In this document: piece after piece, positions 1 to 8,587 of the stretch
How positions within the stretch are numbered: position 1 is the first letter of the stretch
Layout of the letters: every line of letters begins with the position of its first letter
Source of the DNA: R-RK-3 sp963834945
GTDB lineage: Bacteria; Pseudomonadota; Alphaproteobacteria; Rhizobiales; Rhodomicrobiaceae
DNA: 64,000 nucleotides
Reading direction: 5' to 3'
Assembly: GCA_963834945.1 (NCBI GenBank)
Contig: CAWIDT010000001.1
Location: 682,001-746,000, forward strand
Notes under the pieces: model-generated
Told to the model about the DNA's origin: nothing
The model's input: the letters and a program-made list of their open reading frames with translations, nothing else
Database searches by the model: none
Program-made: the position numbers and the translations under genes

Positions 1-1
1 C

Positions 2-784
2 GGCTGGCTGCACCGGGAAACCGGCGCGGCCGTCAAAGTGTTCGTCGATACCGCGCCGGTCATGGAAAAGCCGTTGGCGCAGGGCGCAGGGGTCGGCTGG
101 CAGGGCAAGCACACCAATCTGGTGTCGCGCGAATTCGGCTCCTGGCTGTTCCTCGGCGCAATCTTCACCACCGCCGAGTTGCCGCCGGACGCGCCCGAGG
201 CCGACCATTGCGGCAATTGCCGCCGCTGCCTCGACATCTGCCCTACGGACGCATTCCCGGCCCCCTACCGGCTCGACGCGCGCCGCTGCATCTCCTATCT
301 CACCATCGAGCATAAGGGGCACATCGCGCGCGAATTCCGCAAGGCGATGGGCAACCGCATCTATGGCTGCGACGATTGCCTGGCGGTCTGCCCGTGGAAC
401 AAATTCGCGGCGGCGGCGCGCGAAGCCAAATTCGCGGCCCGGCCGATCACGGAAGGCGCGCCGCTCTCGGCGCTGCTGGCGCTCGACGATGCCGCATTCC
501 GTGCAGCCTTCGCCGGCTCGCCGATCAAGCGCACCGGACGCGACCGCTTCATCCGCAATGTGCTCATCGCGGCGGGCAATTCCGGCGATCCGGGTTTGCT
601 GCCGCAGGTGGCGGGGTTGCTCGCCGACGCGAGCGCGCTGGTCCGGGCGATGGCTGTATGGGCGCTGCATGCGCTGTTGAGCGAGAATCCCACCCGTCTT
701 GCGACGTTGCGCGCCCAGCATCTGCCCGGCGAGCCCGACGACGCGGTGCGCGTCGAATGGATGAACGAGGTGGCGGTCGCATGA
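2..784 (+). CDS. queG: Epoxyqueuosine reductase QueG, 5' end outside the window
   Basis: This is the C-terminal 260 residues of the enzyme that reduces epoxyqueuosine to queuosine in the wobble base of certain tRNAs. The frame is open from the first bases of the window, so the gene starts upstream. Two ferredoxin-type cysteine clusters are visible, CGNCRRCLDICP and CDDCLAVCPW, which hold the two 4Fe-4S clusters of the family. The tail after them is Ala/Leu-rich and HEAT-like, as in QueG proteins. The TGA stop overlaps the ATG of the next gene (ATGA), which implies translational coupling. The family call is firm; the cobalamin-binding N-terminal part cannot be seen here. Confidence 0.93.
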   Translation, partial: GWLHRETGAAVKVFVDTAPVMEKPLAQGAGVGWQGKHTNLVSREFGSWLFLGAIFTTAELPPDAPEADHCGNCRRCLDICPTDAFPAPYRLDARRCISYLTIEHKGHIAREFRKAMGNRIYGCDDCLAVCPWNKFAAAAREAKFAARPITEGAPLSALLALDDAAFRAAFAGSPIKRTGRDRFIRNVLIAAGNSGDPGLLPQVAGLLADASALVRAMAVWALHALLSENPTRLATLRAQHLPGEPDDAVRVEWMNEVAVA

Positions 785-1644
785 ACACCCTTCTCGCACT
801 CGGCATGGGTTATTCGGCCTCCGCGCTTGCCGGCAGGTTGAACGGCCCCGAATGGCGCATCATCGGCACCGCACGCGGCGAGGACGGCGCGCACGCAATC
901 GAGGCGAAGGGCCATCGCGCCATCGTCTTCGACGGCGAGGCGCAGGCACCCGCGCTCGGCGACGCACTGCGCGAGACAACGCATCTGCTGCTCTCGGCAC
1001 CGCCCGGTGAGCATGGCGATCCGCTGCTGCATCTCCATCGCGACGATCTCGAAGCGGCGCGCGATCTGGACTGGATCGGCTATCTCTCAACCATCGGCGT
1101 CTACGGCAACCATCAGGGCGCCTGGGTCGACGAGAGCACACCGCCGACCCCCGGTTCGGTGCGGAGCAAGCAGCGCTTCCACGCCGAAAACGCCTGGGCC
1201 GAATTTGCCGAAGCGCAAGGGCTGACCCTGCAAATCTTCCGGCTCGCCGGCATTTACGGGCCGGGCCGCAATGCCCTCGCGCGGCTCCGCGCCGGACAGG
1301 AGCGGCGCATCGACAAGCCCGACCAGGTCTTCAACCGCATTCACCTCGCCGACATCGTCACTGTGGTAGAGGCCGGCATCCGCGCCGGCGCGACCGGCGG
1401 CGTCTTCAACGTCGCTGATGACGAACCGGCCGCGCCCCAGGATGTGATCGCCTTCGCGGCCGAATTGCTCGGCGTGGAGCCGCCGCCGCTCATACCATGG
1501 GAGGAGGCGGATCTCAGCCCGATGGCGCGCAGCTTCTATCTGGAGAGCAAGCGCGTACGCAACCTGCGCATCAAGGACGTGCTGGGCGTGAAGCTCACCT
1601 ACCCGACCTACCGGGAGGGCCTTCGCGCGCTCGCGGCTGAGTGA
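781..1644 (+). CDS. NAD-dependent epimerase/dehydratase-like SDR protein
   Basis: This 287-residue protein has an atypical extended-SDR fold. It has an N-terminal dinucleotide-binding region (LALGMGYSASALAGRL), a LSTIGVYGNHQG segment in the place of the SDR active-site strand, and a FRLAGIYGPGRN motif typical of epimerase-like proteins. The canonical YxxxK is not obvious, so catalysis is uncertain. The start at 781 overlaps the queG stop. This queG-SDR pairing is common in Rhizobiales. The substrate is unknown. Confidence 0.85.
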   Translation: MNTLLALGMGYSASALAGRLNGPEWRIIGTARGEDGAHAIEAKGHRAIVFDGEAQAPALGDALRETTHLLLSAPPGEHGDPLLHLHRDDLEAARDLDWIGYLSTIGVYGNHQGAWVDESTPPTPGSVRSKQRFHAENAWAEFAEAQGLTLQIFRLAGIYGPGRNALARLRAGQERRIDKPDQVFNRIHLADIVTVVEAGIRAGATGGVFNVADDEPAAPQDVIAFAAELLGVEPPPLIPWEEADLSPMARSFYLESKRVRNLRIKDVLGVKLTYPTYREGLRALAAE

Positions 1645-1660
1645 GGGCGTCGCGCCAATC

Positions 1661-2443
1661 TCACTCCGGCACAAACTCGCCGATCGTCGCCAGCAGCAGC
1701 GCCAGATCCTGATCGCGCGACAGGCGGTGCTCGGCGTCCTTCACCAGCGTCAGCCGCACATCCTCACCCAACAGATCGACCAGCTTCAGTGCGTGCTCCC
1801 ATGGCACGTCCGGGTCGCGCAGCCCCTGGATGATGCGCACCGGGCAGCCGGGGTCGAAACCGGCGCCGCCCAGCAGATGATTGCGGCCCTCCTCGATCAA
1901 GGCGCGGGTGAGCGCATAGGGCTCACCATAGTCGGACGGCCGGTAGAAGACGCCGTCAGTTTCGAGCGCGTCTCGCGCTTGCGGTGAAAACCGCTTCCAC
2001 ATCAGCTCCTCGGTCATATCCCAGGCCGGAGCGATCAGCACGATGGCGGCGAGACGCGCGCCCTCGCCGCGTTCGATCAGCTTGCGTGCCAGCAGCAGCG
2101 CCAGCCAGCCACCCATGCTGGAACCGACAAGGACCTGCGGGCCATCGGCAAGCGCGTCGAAAACGGCATCCGATTCGGCGAGCCAGTCACCGATGGTGAA
2201 ATCCTCGATCCGCCCGCCCGACTGCCCATGGCCGGAATAATCGAAACGCAGGAATCCGGCGCCACGCGCCTCGGCCCAGGGCGCCAGCACGCTGGCCTTG
2301 GTGCTCACCATGTCCGACTTGAACCCGGACATCCAGACCAGGCCGGGCGCCCCGGCGCGCGTCCCTTCCGATTTCAGATAGGCGATCTTGCGGGGCGGAC
2401 GGGCTCCGCTGCGGACATCGAGGAATTGCGCGGCGCTGCTCAT
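1661..2443 (-). CDS. Alpha/beta hydrolase
   Basis: This 260-residue protein has the alpha/beta-hydrolase layout. The nucleophile elbow GSSMGG follows strand 5, an acidic residue lies in the region IIQGLRDPDVPWEHA, and the histidine is in KDAEHRLSR. An RFDYSGHGQS segment precedes the cap, as in serine hydrolases related to BAAT or carboxylesterases. There is no signal peptide, so it is cytoplasmic. It lies tail-to-tail with the SDR gene and divergent from the glycosyltransferase. The substrate cannot be inferred. Confidence 0.85.
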   Translation of the reverse strand: MSSAAQFLDVRSGARPPRKIAYLKSEGTRAGAPGLVWMSGFKSDMVSTKASVLAPWAEARGAGFLRFDYSGHGQSGGRIEDFTIGDWLAESDAVFDALADGPQVLVGSSMGGWLALLLARKLIERGEGARLAAIVLIAPAWDMTEELMWKRFSPQARDALETDGVFYRPSDYGEPYALTRALIEEGRNHLLGGAGFDPGCPVRIIQGLRDPDVPWEHALKLVDLLGEDVRLTLVKDAEHRLSRDQDLALLLATIGEFVPE

Positions 2444-2541
2444 GGCTTTATGACGGTCTTCACGATCGCGGATTGCGTTGGCTACCGCAATCTGCCATGC
2501 CGGTCTGGTCCTGCCAACGTTTCATCGGCCGTTTCCCGTCC

Positions 2542-3780
2542 ATGCTCAGCAAGCCGGTCATTCTGCAGATCGTCCCAGCGCTTGAAACCGGCGGGGCCGA
2601 GCGCACGGTGATCGAGGTCGCGGAAGCGCTGCGCATTGCCGGCGCGCGGGCCCTCGTGGCGAGCGAAGGCGGTCGGCTCGAAACCGAACTTGCGAGCGTG
2701 GGCGGCGAGTTGATCCGCTTTCCGGCGGCAGCCAAAAACCCGGCCCGGCTGCTCGCCAATGCCCGCCGGCTGCAACGGCTCATTGGCGAACGCGGCGTCG
2801 GGCTCGTGCATGCGCGAAGCCGCGCGCCGGCGTGGAGCGCCCTCATCGCGGCAAGGCTTGCGGGTGTGCCTTTCGTCACCACATATCACGGCATATACAA
2901 TCAAAAGAGCGCGCTGAAGAGCTGGTACAACGGCGTCATGGCGCGCGGCGACATCGTCATCGCCAATTCCAATTTCACCGCTGGTATCGTTCGCGCCCGG
3001 CACGGAACGCCGGAGGCACGGCTGCGCGTCATCCATCGCGGCGTGGACCTGACGCGTTTCGCGCCCCAGACGGTCGGAGCGGCGCGTGTCGCGGCCTTGC
3101 GCCAGGCATGGGGCGTGGGCGGCGACGCACGGCTCGTGGTGCTGGGCGCCCGTCTCACCCGGTGGAAGGGCCAGCATGTTGCGATCGGCGCCGCCGCCTT
3201 GCTGAAGGATAGGCCGGACACCGCCGATGCCGTCTTCATTCTGGCCGGCGACGACCAGGGCCGCGCCGGCTATCGCGCCGAACTGGCGGCCCGCATTGTC
3301 GCGCTGGGCCTGTCGAACCGCGTGCTGCTCACCGGACATTGCGATGACATGCCCGCGGCTTTTCTCGCCGCGTCGCTCGCAATCGTGCCGTCCATCGACG
3401 CGGAGGCATTCGGGCGCACCTCGGCAGAAGCGCAGGCGATGGGCTGTCCTGTCGTCGTGAGCGATGCGGGGGCGCTGCCTGAGACCATCGCGCGTCGCGA
3501 AACCGGCGGGCTTGCGACGGGCTGGGTATTCCCCCCTGGCGACGAGGCGGCGCTGGCGGATTGCATAGCCATGGCGCTCGCCCTGTCGCCCGAGCGTAGA
3601 GCGGCCATTGGCGAGGCGGCCCGGGCGCATGTGGCCGCCAGCTTTTCGAAAGCAGCACTCCAGCGCCAGACCTTAGCCGTCTACGACAACTTGCTCGATA
3701 GTAAGCTCGCCGACGCTTTCAACCAAAATTCATCGAAATATGAGGATTTTATGCCATCCCATTCCAGAATTTCGGTTTAG
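2542..3780 (+). CDS. Family 4 (GT-B) glycosyltransferase
   Basis: This is a GT-B fold glycosyltransferase of about 412 residues. The N-terminal half begins VILQIVPALETGGAERTV, the typical GT4 acceptor-domain opening with a GGAE motif. The C-terminal nucleotide-sugar domain carries EAFGRTSAEAQAMG, the E-x7-E motif of retaining GT4 enzymes. It probably transfers a sugar from a nucleotide donor to an envelope glycan at the inner membrane face. I chose ATG 2542 because homologues start just before this motif; the frame is also open from TTG 2473 and ATG 2497, and no start has a good ribosome site. It stands alone, so the glycan is unknown. Confidence 0.85.
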   Translation: MLSKPVILQIVPALETGGAERTVIEVAEALRIAGARALVASEGGRLETELASVGGELIRFPAAAKNPARLLANARRLQRLIGERGVGLVHARSRAPAWSALIAARLAGVPFVTTYHGIYNQKSALKSWYNGVMARGDIVIANSNFTAGIVRARHGTPEARLRVIHRGVDLTRFAPQTVGAARVAALRQAWGVGGDARLVVLGARLTRWKGQHVAIGAAALLKDRPDTADAVFILAGDDQGRAGYRAELAARIVALGLSNRVLLTGHCDDMPAAFLAASLAIVPSIDAEAFGRTSAEAQAMGCPVVVSDAGALPETIARRETGGLATGWVFPPGDEAALADCIAMALALSPERRAAIGEAARAHVAASFSKAALQRQTLAVYDNLLDSKLADAFNQNSSKYEDFMPSHSRISV

Positions 3781-3805
3781 TTTATTTGGCCTGCCCTGTA
3801 ATCCT

Positions 3806-3819
3806 CTTGACTTGTCAAG
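3806..3819 (+). promoter_or_regulatory. CTTGAC/GTCAAG palindrome upstream of infC
   Basis: A perfect 6-bp inverted repeat with a 2-base spacer sits about 110 bases before the infC start. Its left arm contains TTGACT, which resembles a -35 box, but I see no convincing -10 hexamer at normal spacing. It may be an operator or part of the infC promoter. Confidence 0.25.
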
Positions 3820-3930
3820 GTGGATTATTGATCCTGATTGCTCTATTGGACGCTTCAGCAGCCCCAGCCAGCGTTGTCGTCAGGGACGGGCCGAGGCAAC
3901 GATCGTATCAACTATCTAGGAGAAGAACTC

Positions 3931-4461
3931 ATTCGTAGACCCTTTAAATCCGAGCCAGCGAAGGACGGTCCCCGGATCAATGACGCCATCGTCGCCCGGG
4001 AAGTGCAACTCATCGACGAAAGCGGCGATAATCTCGGTGTCGTCCCGAAACGCGAGGCGTTGACGCGCGCGGAAGAAGCCGGACTGGACCTTGTCGAAGT
4101 GGGAAATTCCACTCCGCCGGTCTGCAAGATCATGGATTTCGGCAAATATAAATATCAGGCTCAGAAAAAGGCATCTGAGGCACGCAAGAAGACGAAGACG
4201 GTCGAGGTGAAGGAAATCAAGCTGCGGCCGAATATCGACACGCATGACTATGACGTAAAACTCAAGTCGATGCGGCGTTTCTTCGATGAAGGCGACAAGG
4301 TGAAGGTGACGCTGCGGTTCCGCGGGCGTGAGATGGCCCATCAGGAGCTGGGGATGCAACTCCTGCTGAAGGTCAAGCAGGAATCCGAGACCTTCGCCAA
4401 GGTGGAGGTCGAGCCCAAGCTGGAAGGGCGTCAGATGATCATGATCCTCGCGCCGCGCTAG
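3931..4461 (+). CDS. infC: Translation initiation factor IF-3, ATT start
   Basis: This 176-residue protein is IF-3, which binds the 30S subunit, prevents 50S joining and proofreads the start codon. The N-terminal domain carries GPRINDAIVAREVQLID, and the C-terminal domain runs from about residue 90 with KEIKLRPNIDTHDYD and VTLRFRGREMAH. The start is an ATT (ATT CGT AGA CCC) at 3931, seven bases after a strong AGGAGAA site. The family normally begins at exactly this point, and a rare AUU start is the known basis of infC autoregulation in E. coli. The frame is open upstream to 3838, but that extension has no ribosome site and matches no family sequence. Confidence 0.96.
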   Translation: MRRPFKSEPAKDGPRINDAIVAREVQLIDESGDNLGVVPKREALTRAEEAGLDLVEVGNSTPPVCKIMDFGKYKYQAQKKASEARKKTKTVEVKEIKLRPNIDTHDYDVKLKSMRRFFDEGDKVKVTLRFRGREMAHQELGMQLLLKVKQESETFAKVEVEPKLEGRQMIMILAPR

Positions 4462-4902
4462 ACTTAAACGGCGCGGCCGGATCTCATCAGCCTCTAAAAG
4501 AGCGCCGAGCCAACTGAAAAGGGCCCGGCGCTTGAGACCGCTATGATATGATGTTGCCGATAATCGATCCCCGCGGAGCCAATGTGGACCGACGGGCGGT
4601 GCGAGGCAACAAAGCGACAGAACACAGAAGCCGGACACCCCAGCGTGCCGACGTTTCCGTTTCGGTCACTTGCTCTCTTTCATAGCATAAAATTAACAAA
4701 CCGTAAGGTTGAAATCGCGGAATCGTAGCCGTAACCGGCCTCACGCTTCCCCTTGCGCGGCAGCGCTTTTGCACGTAATTTGCGGCGCATCGAGCCGCCC
4801 GGCGTAAGGGCATGCCGTGGCGGCTCCAAACGCTTCTCCAGTAAGCGCAGAGACAAGATGCCCGGTTGCGTACCGGGCCGATCGGTATTGAAAGGAAGCA
4901 AA
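4462..4902 (+). other. 440-base infC-rpmI intergenic region with leader hairpins
   Basis: No gene is visible here. It contains an 11-bp hairpin (4501-4532), a weak promoter-like patch near 4670-4698 (TTGCTC, then an A/T-rich stretch), and two perfect 7-bp stems before rpmI: AGCCGCC/GGCGGCT (4793-4825) and GCCCGGT/ACCGGGC (4860-4878). These last two lie where L20-type autoregulatory leaders act in other bacteria. That role is inference from position. Confidence 0.4.
4501..4532 (+). terminator. Possible intrinsic terminator after infC
   Basis: AGCGCCGAGCC pairs with GGCCCGGCGCT around a 10-base loop, with one A-C mismatch. There is no T-run on the plus side; the minus-strand side has CTTTTAG. 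It may attenuate rather than stop transcription. Confidence 0.3.
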
Positions 4903-5103
4903 ATGCCCAAAATGAAAACCAAGAGCGGCGCGAAGAAGCGCTTCAAGATAACCGGAACCGGCAAGATCCTCGCCGCGCAGGCGGGCAAGCGGCACGGCAT
5001 GATCAAGCGGACGAAGAAGTTCATCCGTCACGCGCGCGGCACCAGCGTGCTTTGCGATGCCGACGCAGGGATTGTGAAGCAATTCCTGCCCTATGGCGGC
5101 TGA
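4903..5103 (+). CDS. rpmI: 50S ribosomal protein L35 (bL35)
   Basis: This 66-residue basic protein begins MPKMKTKSGAKKRFKITGTG, the signature of bL35, and has the usual family length. It is a late-assembly component of the 50S subunit. ATG 4903 is preceded by AAAGGAAGC, a good ribosome site, although the frame is open further upstream. It is followed by rplT 49 bases later, the conserved L35-L20 arrangement. Confidence 0.97.
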   Translation: MPKMKTKSGAKKRFKITGTGKILAAQAGKRHGMIKRTKKFIRHARGTSVLCDADAGIVKQFLPYGG

Positions 5104-5151
5104 CACCAGCGCCGCCGGTCTGCCGAATTCCTGTCTTGAAGGAGCATTGCC

Positions 5152-5514
5152 ATGTCGAGAGTTAAACGGGGCGTCACCTCTCACGCCCGTCACAAACGCG
5201 TTCTGGACCAAGCCAAGGGCTTTTACGGGCGCCGCAAGAATACCATCAAGGTCGCGCGTCAGGCCGTCGAGAAGGCCGGCCAATATGCCTATCGCGACCG
5301 CAAAGTGAGAAAGCGCAATTTCCGCGCCCTCTGGATTCAGCGCATCAATGCCGCCGCCAGGGAAATCGGCCTGACCTACGGCCGATTTATCGACGGCCTG
5401 AACAAGGCCGGCATCGAGGTTGACCGGAAGGTCCTCGCCGATCTCGCCGTTCACGAGCCGGAGGCGTTCCGGGCGCTGGCCAATAAGGCGCAAGCGGCCG
5501 TTCAGGCGGCCTGA
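5152..5514 (+). CDS. rplT: 50S ribosomal protein L20 (bL20)
   Basis: This 120-residue protein starts MSRVKRGVTSHARHKRVL and continues with AKGFYGRRKNTIKVARQAVEKAG, both diagnostic of bL20. L20 binds 23S rRNA early in 50S assembly and in several bacteria represses its own operon. AGGAG precedes the ATG. Its length is normal and the frame is intact. pheS starts 83 bases downstream. Confidence 0.97.
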   Translation: MSRVKRGVTSHARHKRVLDQAKGFYGRRKNTIKVARQAVEKAGQYAYRDRKVRKRNFRALWIQRINAAAREIGLTYGRFIDGLNKAGIEVDRKVLADLAVHEPEAFRALANKAQAAVQAA

Positions 5515-5597
5515 GGCCGTCTCCCGTTCAGACCATGTCCCCGGAAGCGCGCCATAAGAATCGCGCTCGCCGGGGGTAACGCCTTTGGAGACTCTCA

Positions 5598-6686
5598 ATG
5601 GATGCGGTAGCGGCGGCATCGGAGACGGACCTCGACCAGCTGGAAGCCGATCTCCTCGCGCGCATCGGGGCGGCCGCCGATCTGGCCGAGCTCGACGCCC
5701 TGCGCGTCGGCGCGCTGGGCAAGAACGGCAGCGTTACCGGGCTGCTGAAGACGCTCGGCAAGCTTCCTCCCGATGAGCGGCGCGGCTTCGGGCAGTCGGT
5801 CAACGCGCTGAAGGACCGGGTGAGCCAGGCGCTCGACGCACGTAAGGCGACGCTCCAGGACGCGGCGCTGACCACACGCCTCGAAACCGAGCGCGCCGAC
5901 ATTACGCTGCCGGTGCGGCTTGGGCCGCAGGCCGAAGGCCGCATTCATCCGCTCGGCCAGGTCTGGGACGAGATCACCGCGATTTTCGCCGATCTGGGCT
6001 TCGCCGTCGCCGAAGGCCCCGACATCGAGACGCAGGATTACAATTTCACCCGGCTGAACATGCCTGACGAGCATCCCGCCCGCCAGGAGCACGACACCTT
6101 CTATCTGAAGCCGAAGCCCGACGGGTCGCGGCTCGTGCTGCGCACCCATACCAGCCCGGTGCAGATACGAACCATGCTGGCTCAGAAACCGCCGATCCGC
6201 ATCATCGCACCGGGCCGCGTCTATCGCAGCGACAGCGACCAGACGCACACGCCGATGTTCCACCAGATCGAGGCGCTCGTCATCGACGAGGCCACGCACA
6301 TGGGCCACCTCAAATGGCTCATAGCGGAGTTCTGCAAAGCGTTCTTCGAGGTGAATGAATTGCGCGTGCGGCTGCGCGTCTCGCATTTCCCGTTCACCGA
6401 GCCGTCGATGGAAGTCGACATCGGCGCCGAGGCGATCGGCAAGCCGGGGCAGTGGCTGGAAATCGGCGGCAGCGGCATGGTGCACCCCAATGTCATCACC
6501 GCCTGCTGCCTCGATCCGGAGCGCTACCAGGGCTTCGCCTTCGGCTTCGGCATCGACCGCATGGCCATGCTGAAATACGGCATCCCCGACCTGCGCGCCT
6601 TCTTCGGCGCCGACCTGCGCTGGCTGAAGCATTACGGCTTCCTGCCCTTCGACGTGCCGACGCTCGCCGGCGGCCTGTCGCAATAA
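5598..6686 (+). CDS. pheS: Phenylalanyl-tRNA synthetase alpha subunit
   Basis: This 362-residue protein is the catalytic alpha subunit of the class II enzyme that charges tRNA-Phe. An N-terminal coiled coil (about 1-90) precedes the catalytic core. The core has HPLGQVWDEITAIFADLGF, motif 2 around RVYRSDSDQTHTPMFHQIE, and motif 3 in FAFGFGIDRMAMLKYGI. The gene is complete. The beta-subunit gene pheT, normally directly downstream, is absent here and elsewhere in the window, so the partner must be encoded elsewhere. Confidence 0.96.
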   Translation: MDAVAAASETDLDQLEADLLARIGAAADLAELDALRVGALGKNGSVTGLLKTLGKLPPDERRGFGQSVNALKDRVSQALDARKATLQDAALTTRLETERADITLPVRLGPQAEGRIHPLGQVWDEITAIFADLGFAVAEGPDIETQDYNFTRLNMPDEHPARQEHDTFYLKPKPDGSRLVLRTHTSPVQIRTMLAQKPPIRIIAPGRVYRSDSDQTHTPMFHQIEALVIDEATHMGHLKWLIAEFCKAFFEVNELRVRLRVSHFPFTEPSMEVDIGAEAIGKPGQWLEIGGSGMVHPNVITACCLDPERYQGFAFGFGIDRMAMLKYGIPDLRAFFGADLRWLKHYGFLPFDVPTLAGGLSQ

Positions 6687-6693
6687 ATCGGGA

Positions 6694-7569
6694 TTAAGCC
6701 GCGGCGCGGTTTTCGGGCGACATTCCGGCCAGGGCCGCCAGCAGCGACGCCCTCACGGCCTGGGCGGCGGGCGAGGCAATGCCGCGCGGTCCGTATAGCG
6801 CGATCTCCACATCCGGCAAGGGCGGCAGGCCGTGCGCCCCATCGAGCACCTTCATCGAAGCCATCAGCGAGAGCCGGGCCATGGCCGTCACCGCCAGTCC
6901 CTCGCAAACCGCCGCATTGATGCTGGCGATGCTGGGGCTTTCATAGGCGATGCGGTAGGGAATGCCGGCCTTGTCCAGGCTGCCCAGCGTCGCCTCGCGG
7001 AACGGGCACCCTGGCGAGAACAGCGCCAGCGGCATGGGACGCCGCCGGGCGAGCACCTCGTCCGCCGCCGCCCAGATCAGCGGCTCCCGCCTCAGGGTGA
7101 TGCCATCCTGGGCACCGAGCGCGCGGCTGATGATCGCCAGATCGAGAATGCCGCGATCGACCGCTGGCATCAGATCCGTCGACATGTTGCAGCGGACCTC
7201 CACCTCCACCAGCGGGTGCGTGATCGAGAGGCGGCGCAGGATGGTCGGGAGAAAAAAGGAGACGTAATCGTCCGGCGTGCCGATGCGCACGCGGCCGGCA
7301 ATGTCGGCGCCCTGCGCACGGCCGACCATCTCGTCATTGAGCGCCAACACCCGGCGCGCATGTTCGACGATGCGCTCGCCGGCGGCCGTGAGCGTCGCTT
7401 TCTTCCGGTCCTCGATCAGCCTGGTGCCGAGCATCTCCTCCAAACGCCTGACCTGCATGCTGATGGCGGATTGCGTCCGATTGAGCTTAAGTCCCGCGCG
7501 GGTGAAACCGCCCGCTTCGACGACGGCAATGAAAGCACGCAGACAGGCCGGATCCAGATCGATCATCAC
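6694..7569 (-). CDS. LysR-family transcriptional regulator
   Basis: This is a 291-residue LysR-type regulator. The N-terminal winged helix-turn-helix (about 4-63) reads FIAVVEAGGFTRAGLKLNRTQSAISMQVRRLE in outline (residues 14-45, key SAISMQV). The effector-binding domain follows, with GRVRIGTPDDY at its start. It is transcribed divergently from the EamA exporter gene across a 114-base gap, the usual arrangement for a LysR protein and its target. The inducer is unknown. Confidence 0.92.
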   Translation of the reverse strand: MMIDLDPACLRAFIAVVEAGGFTRAGLKLNRTQSAISMQVRRLEEMLGTRLIEDRKKATLTAAGERIVEHARRVLALNDEMVGRAQGADIAGRVRIGTPDDYVSFFLPTILRRLSITHPLVEVEVRCNMSTDLMPAVDRGILDLAIISRALGAQDGITLRREPLIWAAADEVLARRRPMPLALFSPGCPFREATLGSLDKAGIPYRIAYESPSIASINAAVCEGLAVTAMARLSLMASMKVLDGAHGLPPLPDVEIALYGPRGIASPAAQAVRASLLAALAGMSPENRAAA

Positions 7570-7683
7570 AGTTTCTCATACAAAAGATCATAAGAAGTCG
7601 TTTCCATGATGGCACATTTGATCCCATCTTGGCCATAGCACTGATACATTCGCCGCGCTGCCATGCACGTTTAGAGGCACTTC

Positions 7684-8580
7684 ATGTCGATCGCAGTTTC
7701 CTATCCGGCGCCGGTAAAGACCCAATCGGCCGTTCCGCTCCTCATCATCGCGTTTGGCGGCGCCTTGACCGGCTTTTCCGGCATCCTCGTGCGCCTCAGC
7801 GAGGTGGACCCGGTCGCCACGGGAGCCTGGCGCCTGCTGATCGCGGCGCTGGCGCTGTTTCCGTTCATGCGCATGACAGCGCCGGGAGGCGGCATCAGCG
7901 CGCGCGCGAGCGGCCGGGCCGTGATGGCGCTGGCCGGCCTGTTCTTCGCCATCGACACCGGCCTTTATAATTGGTCGCTGAAACTGACCTCGGTCGCGCA
8001 TGCCACGCTCATCGTCAATCTCGCGCCCATGGTCGCGCTGGCGGCGGGCTTCCTGCTCTTCGGCGAGCGCTTCGGCCCGGCCAAGGCTATGGCGTTGCTT
8101 GCCGCGCTCAGCGGCGCTGCGCTGATGACCGTGACGCGCATGGATGGCGGCGGCACACTGACCGGCAACGGCCTCGCCTTCCTGGCGATGATCGGCTATG
8201 CGCTTTATCTGGTCGCCGTGAAGCAGGCGCGGCGCGAGAATGACACGCTGGCGATCATGGTGTGGTCGTCGGTCGTCGGCGCCGTGGCGATGTTCGTCAC
8301 TGCTGCGCTTATCGGCGAGCATATTCTGCCGTCCACCGCCTATGGCTGGGGCGTGCTGATCGCTCTCGGTTTCATCGCGCATGTCTTCGGGCAAGGGCTG
8401 GTCGCCTTCGGCATGCGCGAGGCGCCGGTCGGGCTGGCGTCGATCCTGGTGCTCACCCAGCCGCTGGTCGCCACGATCGGTGCCTGGCTCCTTTTCAGCG
8501 AAGCGATGGGGCCGGTCGAAGCGGTGGGCGCCAGCCTGATCCTGGCCGGCCTCGCCATCGCCAGCCTCGCCCGGCGCTGA
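7684..8580 (+). CDS. EamA/DMT-family transporter
   Basis: This 298-residue inner-membrane protein has two EamA repeats, each of about five hydrophobic helices (roughly residues 15-145 and 160-295). The FSGILVRLSEVDPVATGAWR opening is typical of drug/metabolite transporter exporters. Family members export amino acids or small metabolites; the substrate is not predictable. The divergent LysR gene is the likely regulator. Confidence 0.9.
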   Translation: MSIAVSYPAPVKTQSAVPLLIIAFGGALTGFSGILVRLSEVDPVATGAWRLLIAALALFPFMRMTAPGGGISARASGRAVMALAGLFFAIDTGLYNWSLKLTSVAHATLIVNLAPMVALAAGFLLFGERFGPAKAMALLAALSGAALMTVTRMDGGGTLTGNGLAFLAMIGYALYLVAVKQARRENDTLAIMVWSSVVGAVAMFVTAALIGEHILPSTAYGWGVLIALGFIAHVFGQGLVAFGMREAPVGLASILVLTQPLVATIGAWLLFSEAMGPVEAVGASLILAGLAIASLARR

Positions 8581-8587
8581 CAGCGCG

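Noticed and set aside
3838..3930. Upstream extension of infC to a TTG start
   Set aside because: No ribosome site, no family similarity; the ATT at 3931 has an ideal site and the conserved start.
5595..6683. 362-codon minus-strand open frame opposite pheS
   Set aside because: It mirrors pheS exactly, with no ribosome site and no recognisable domain.
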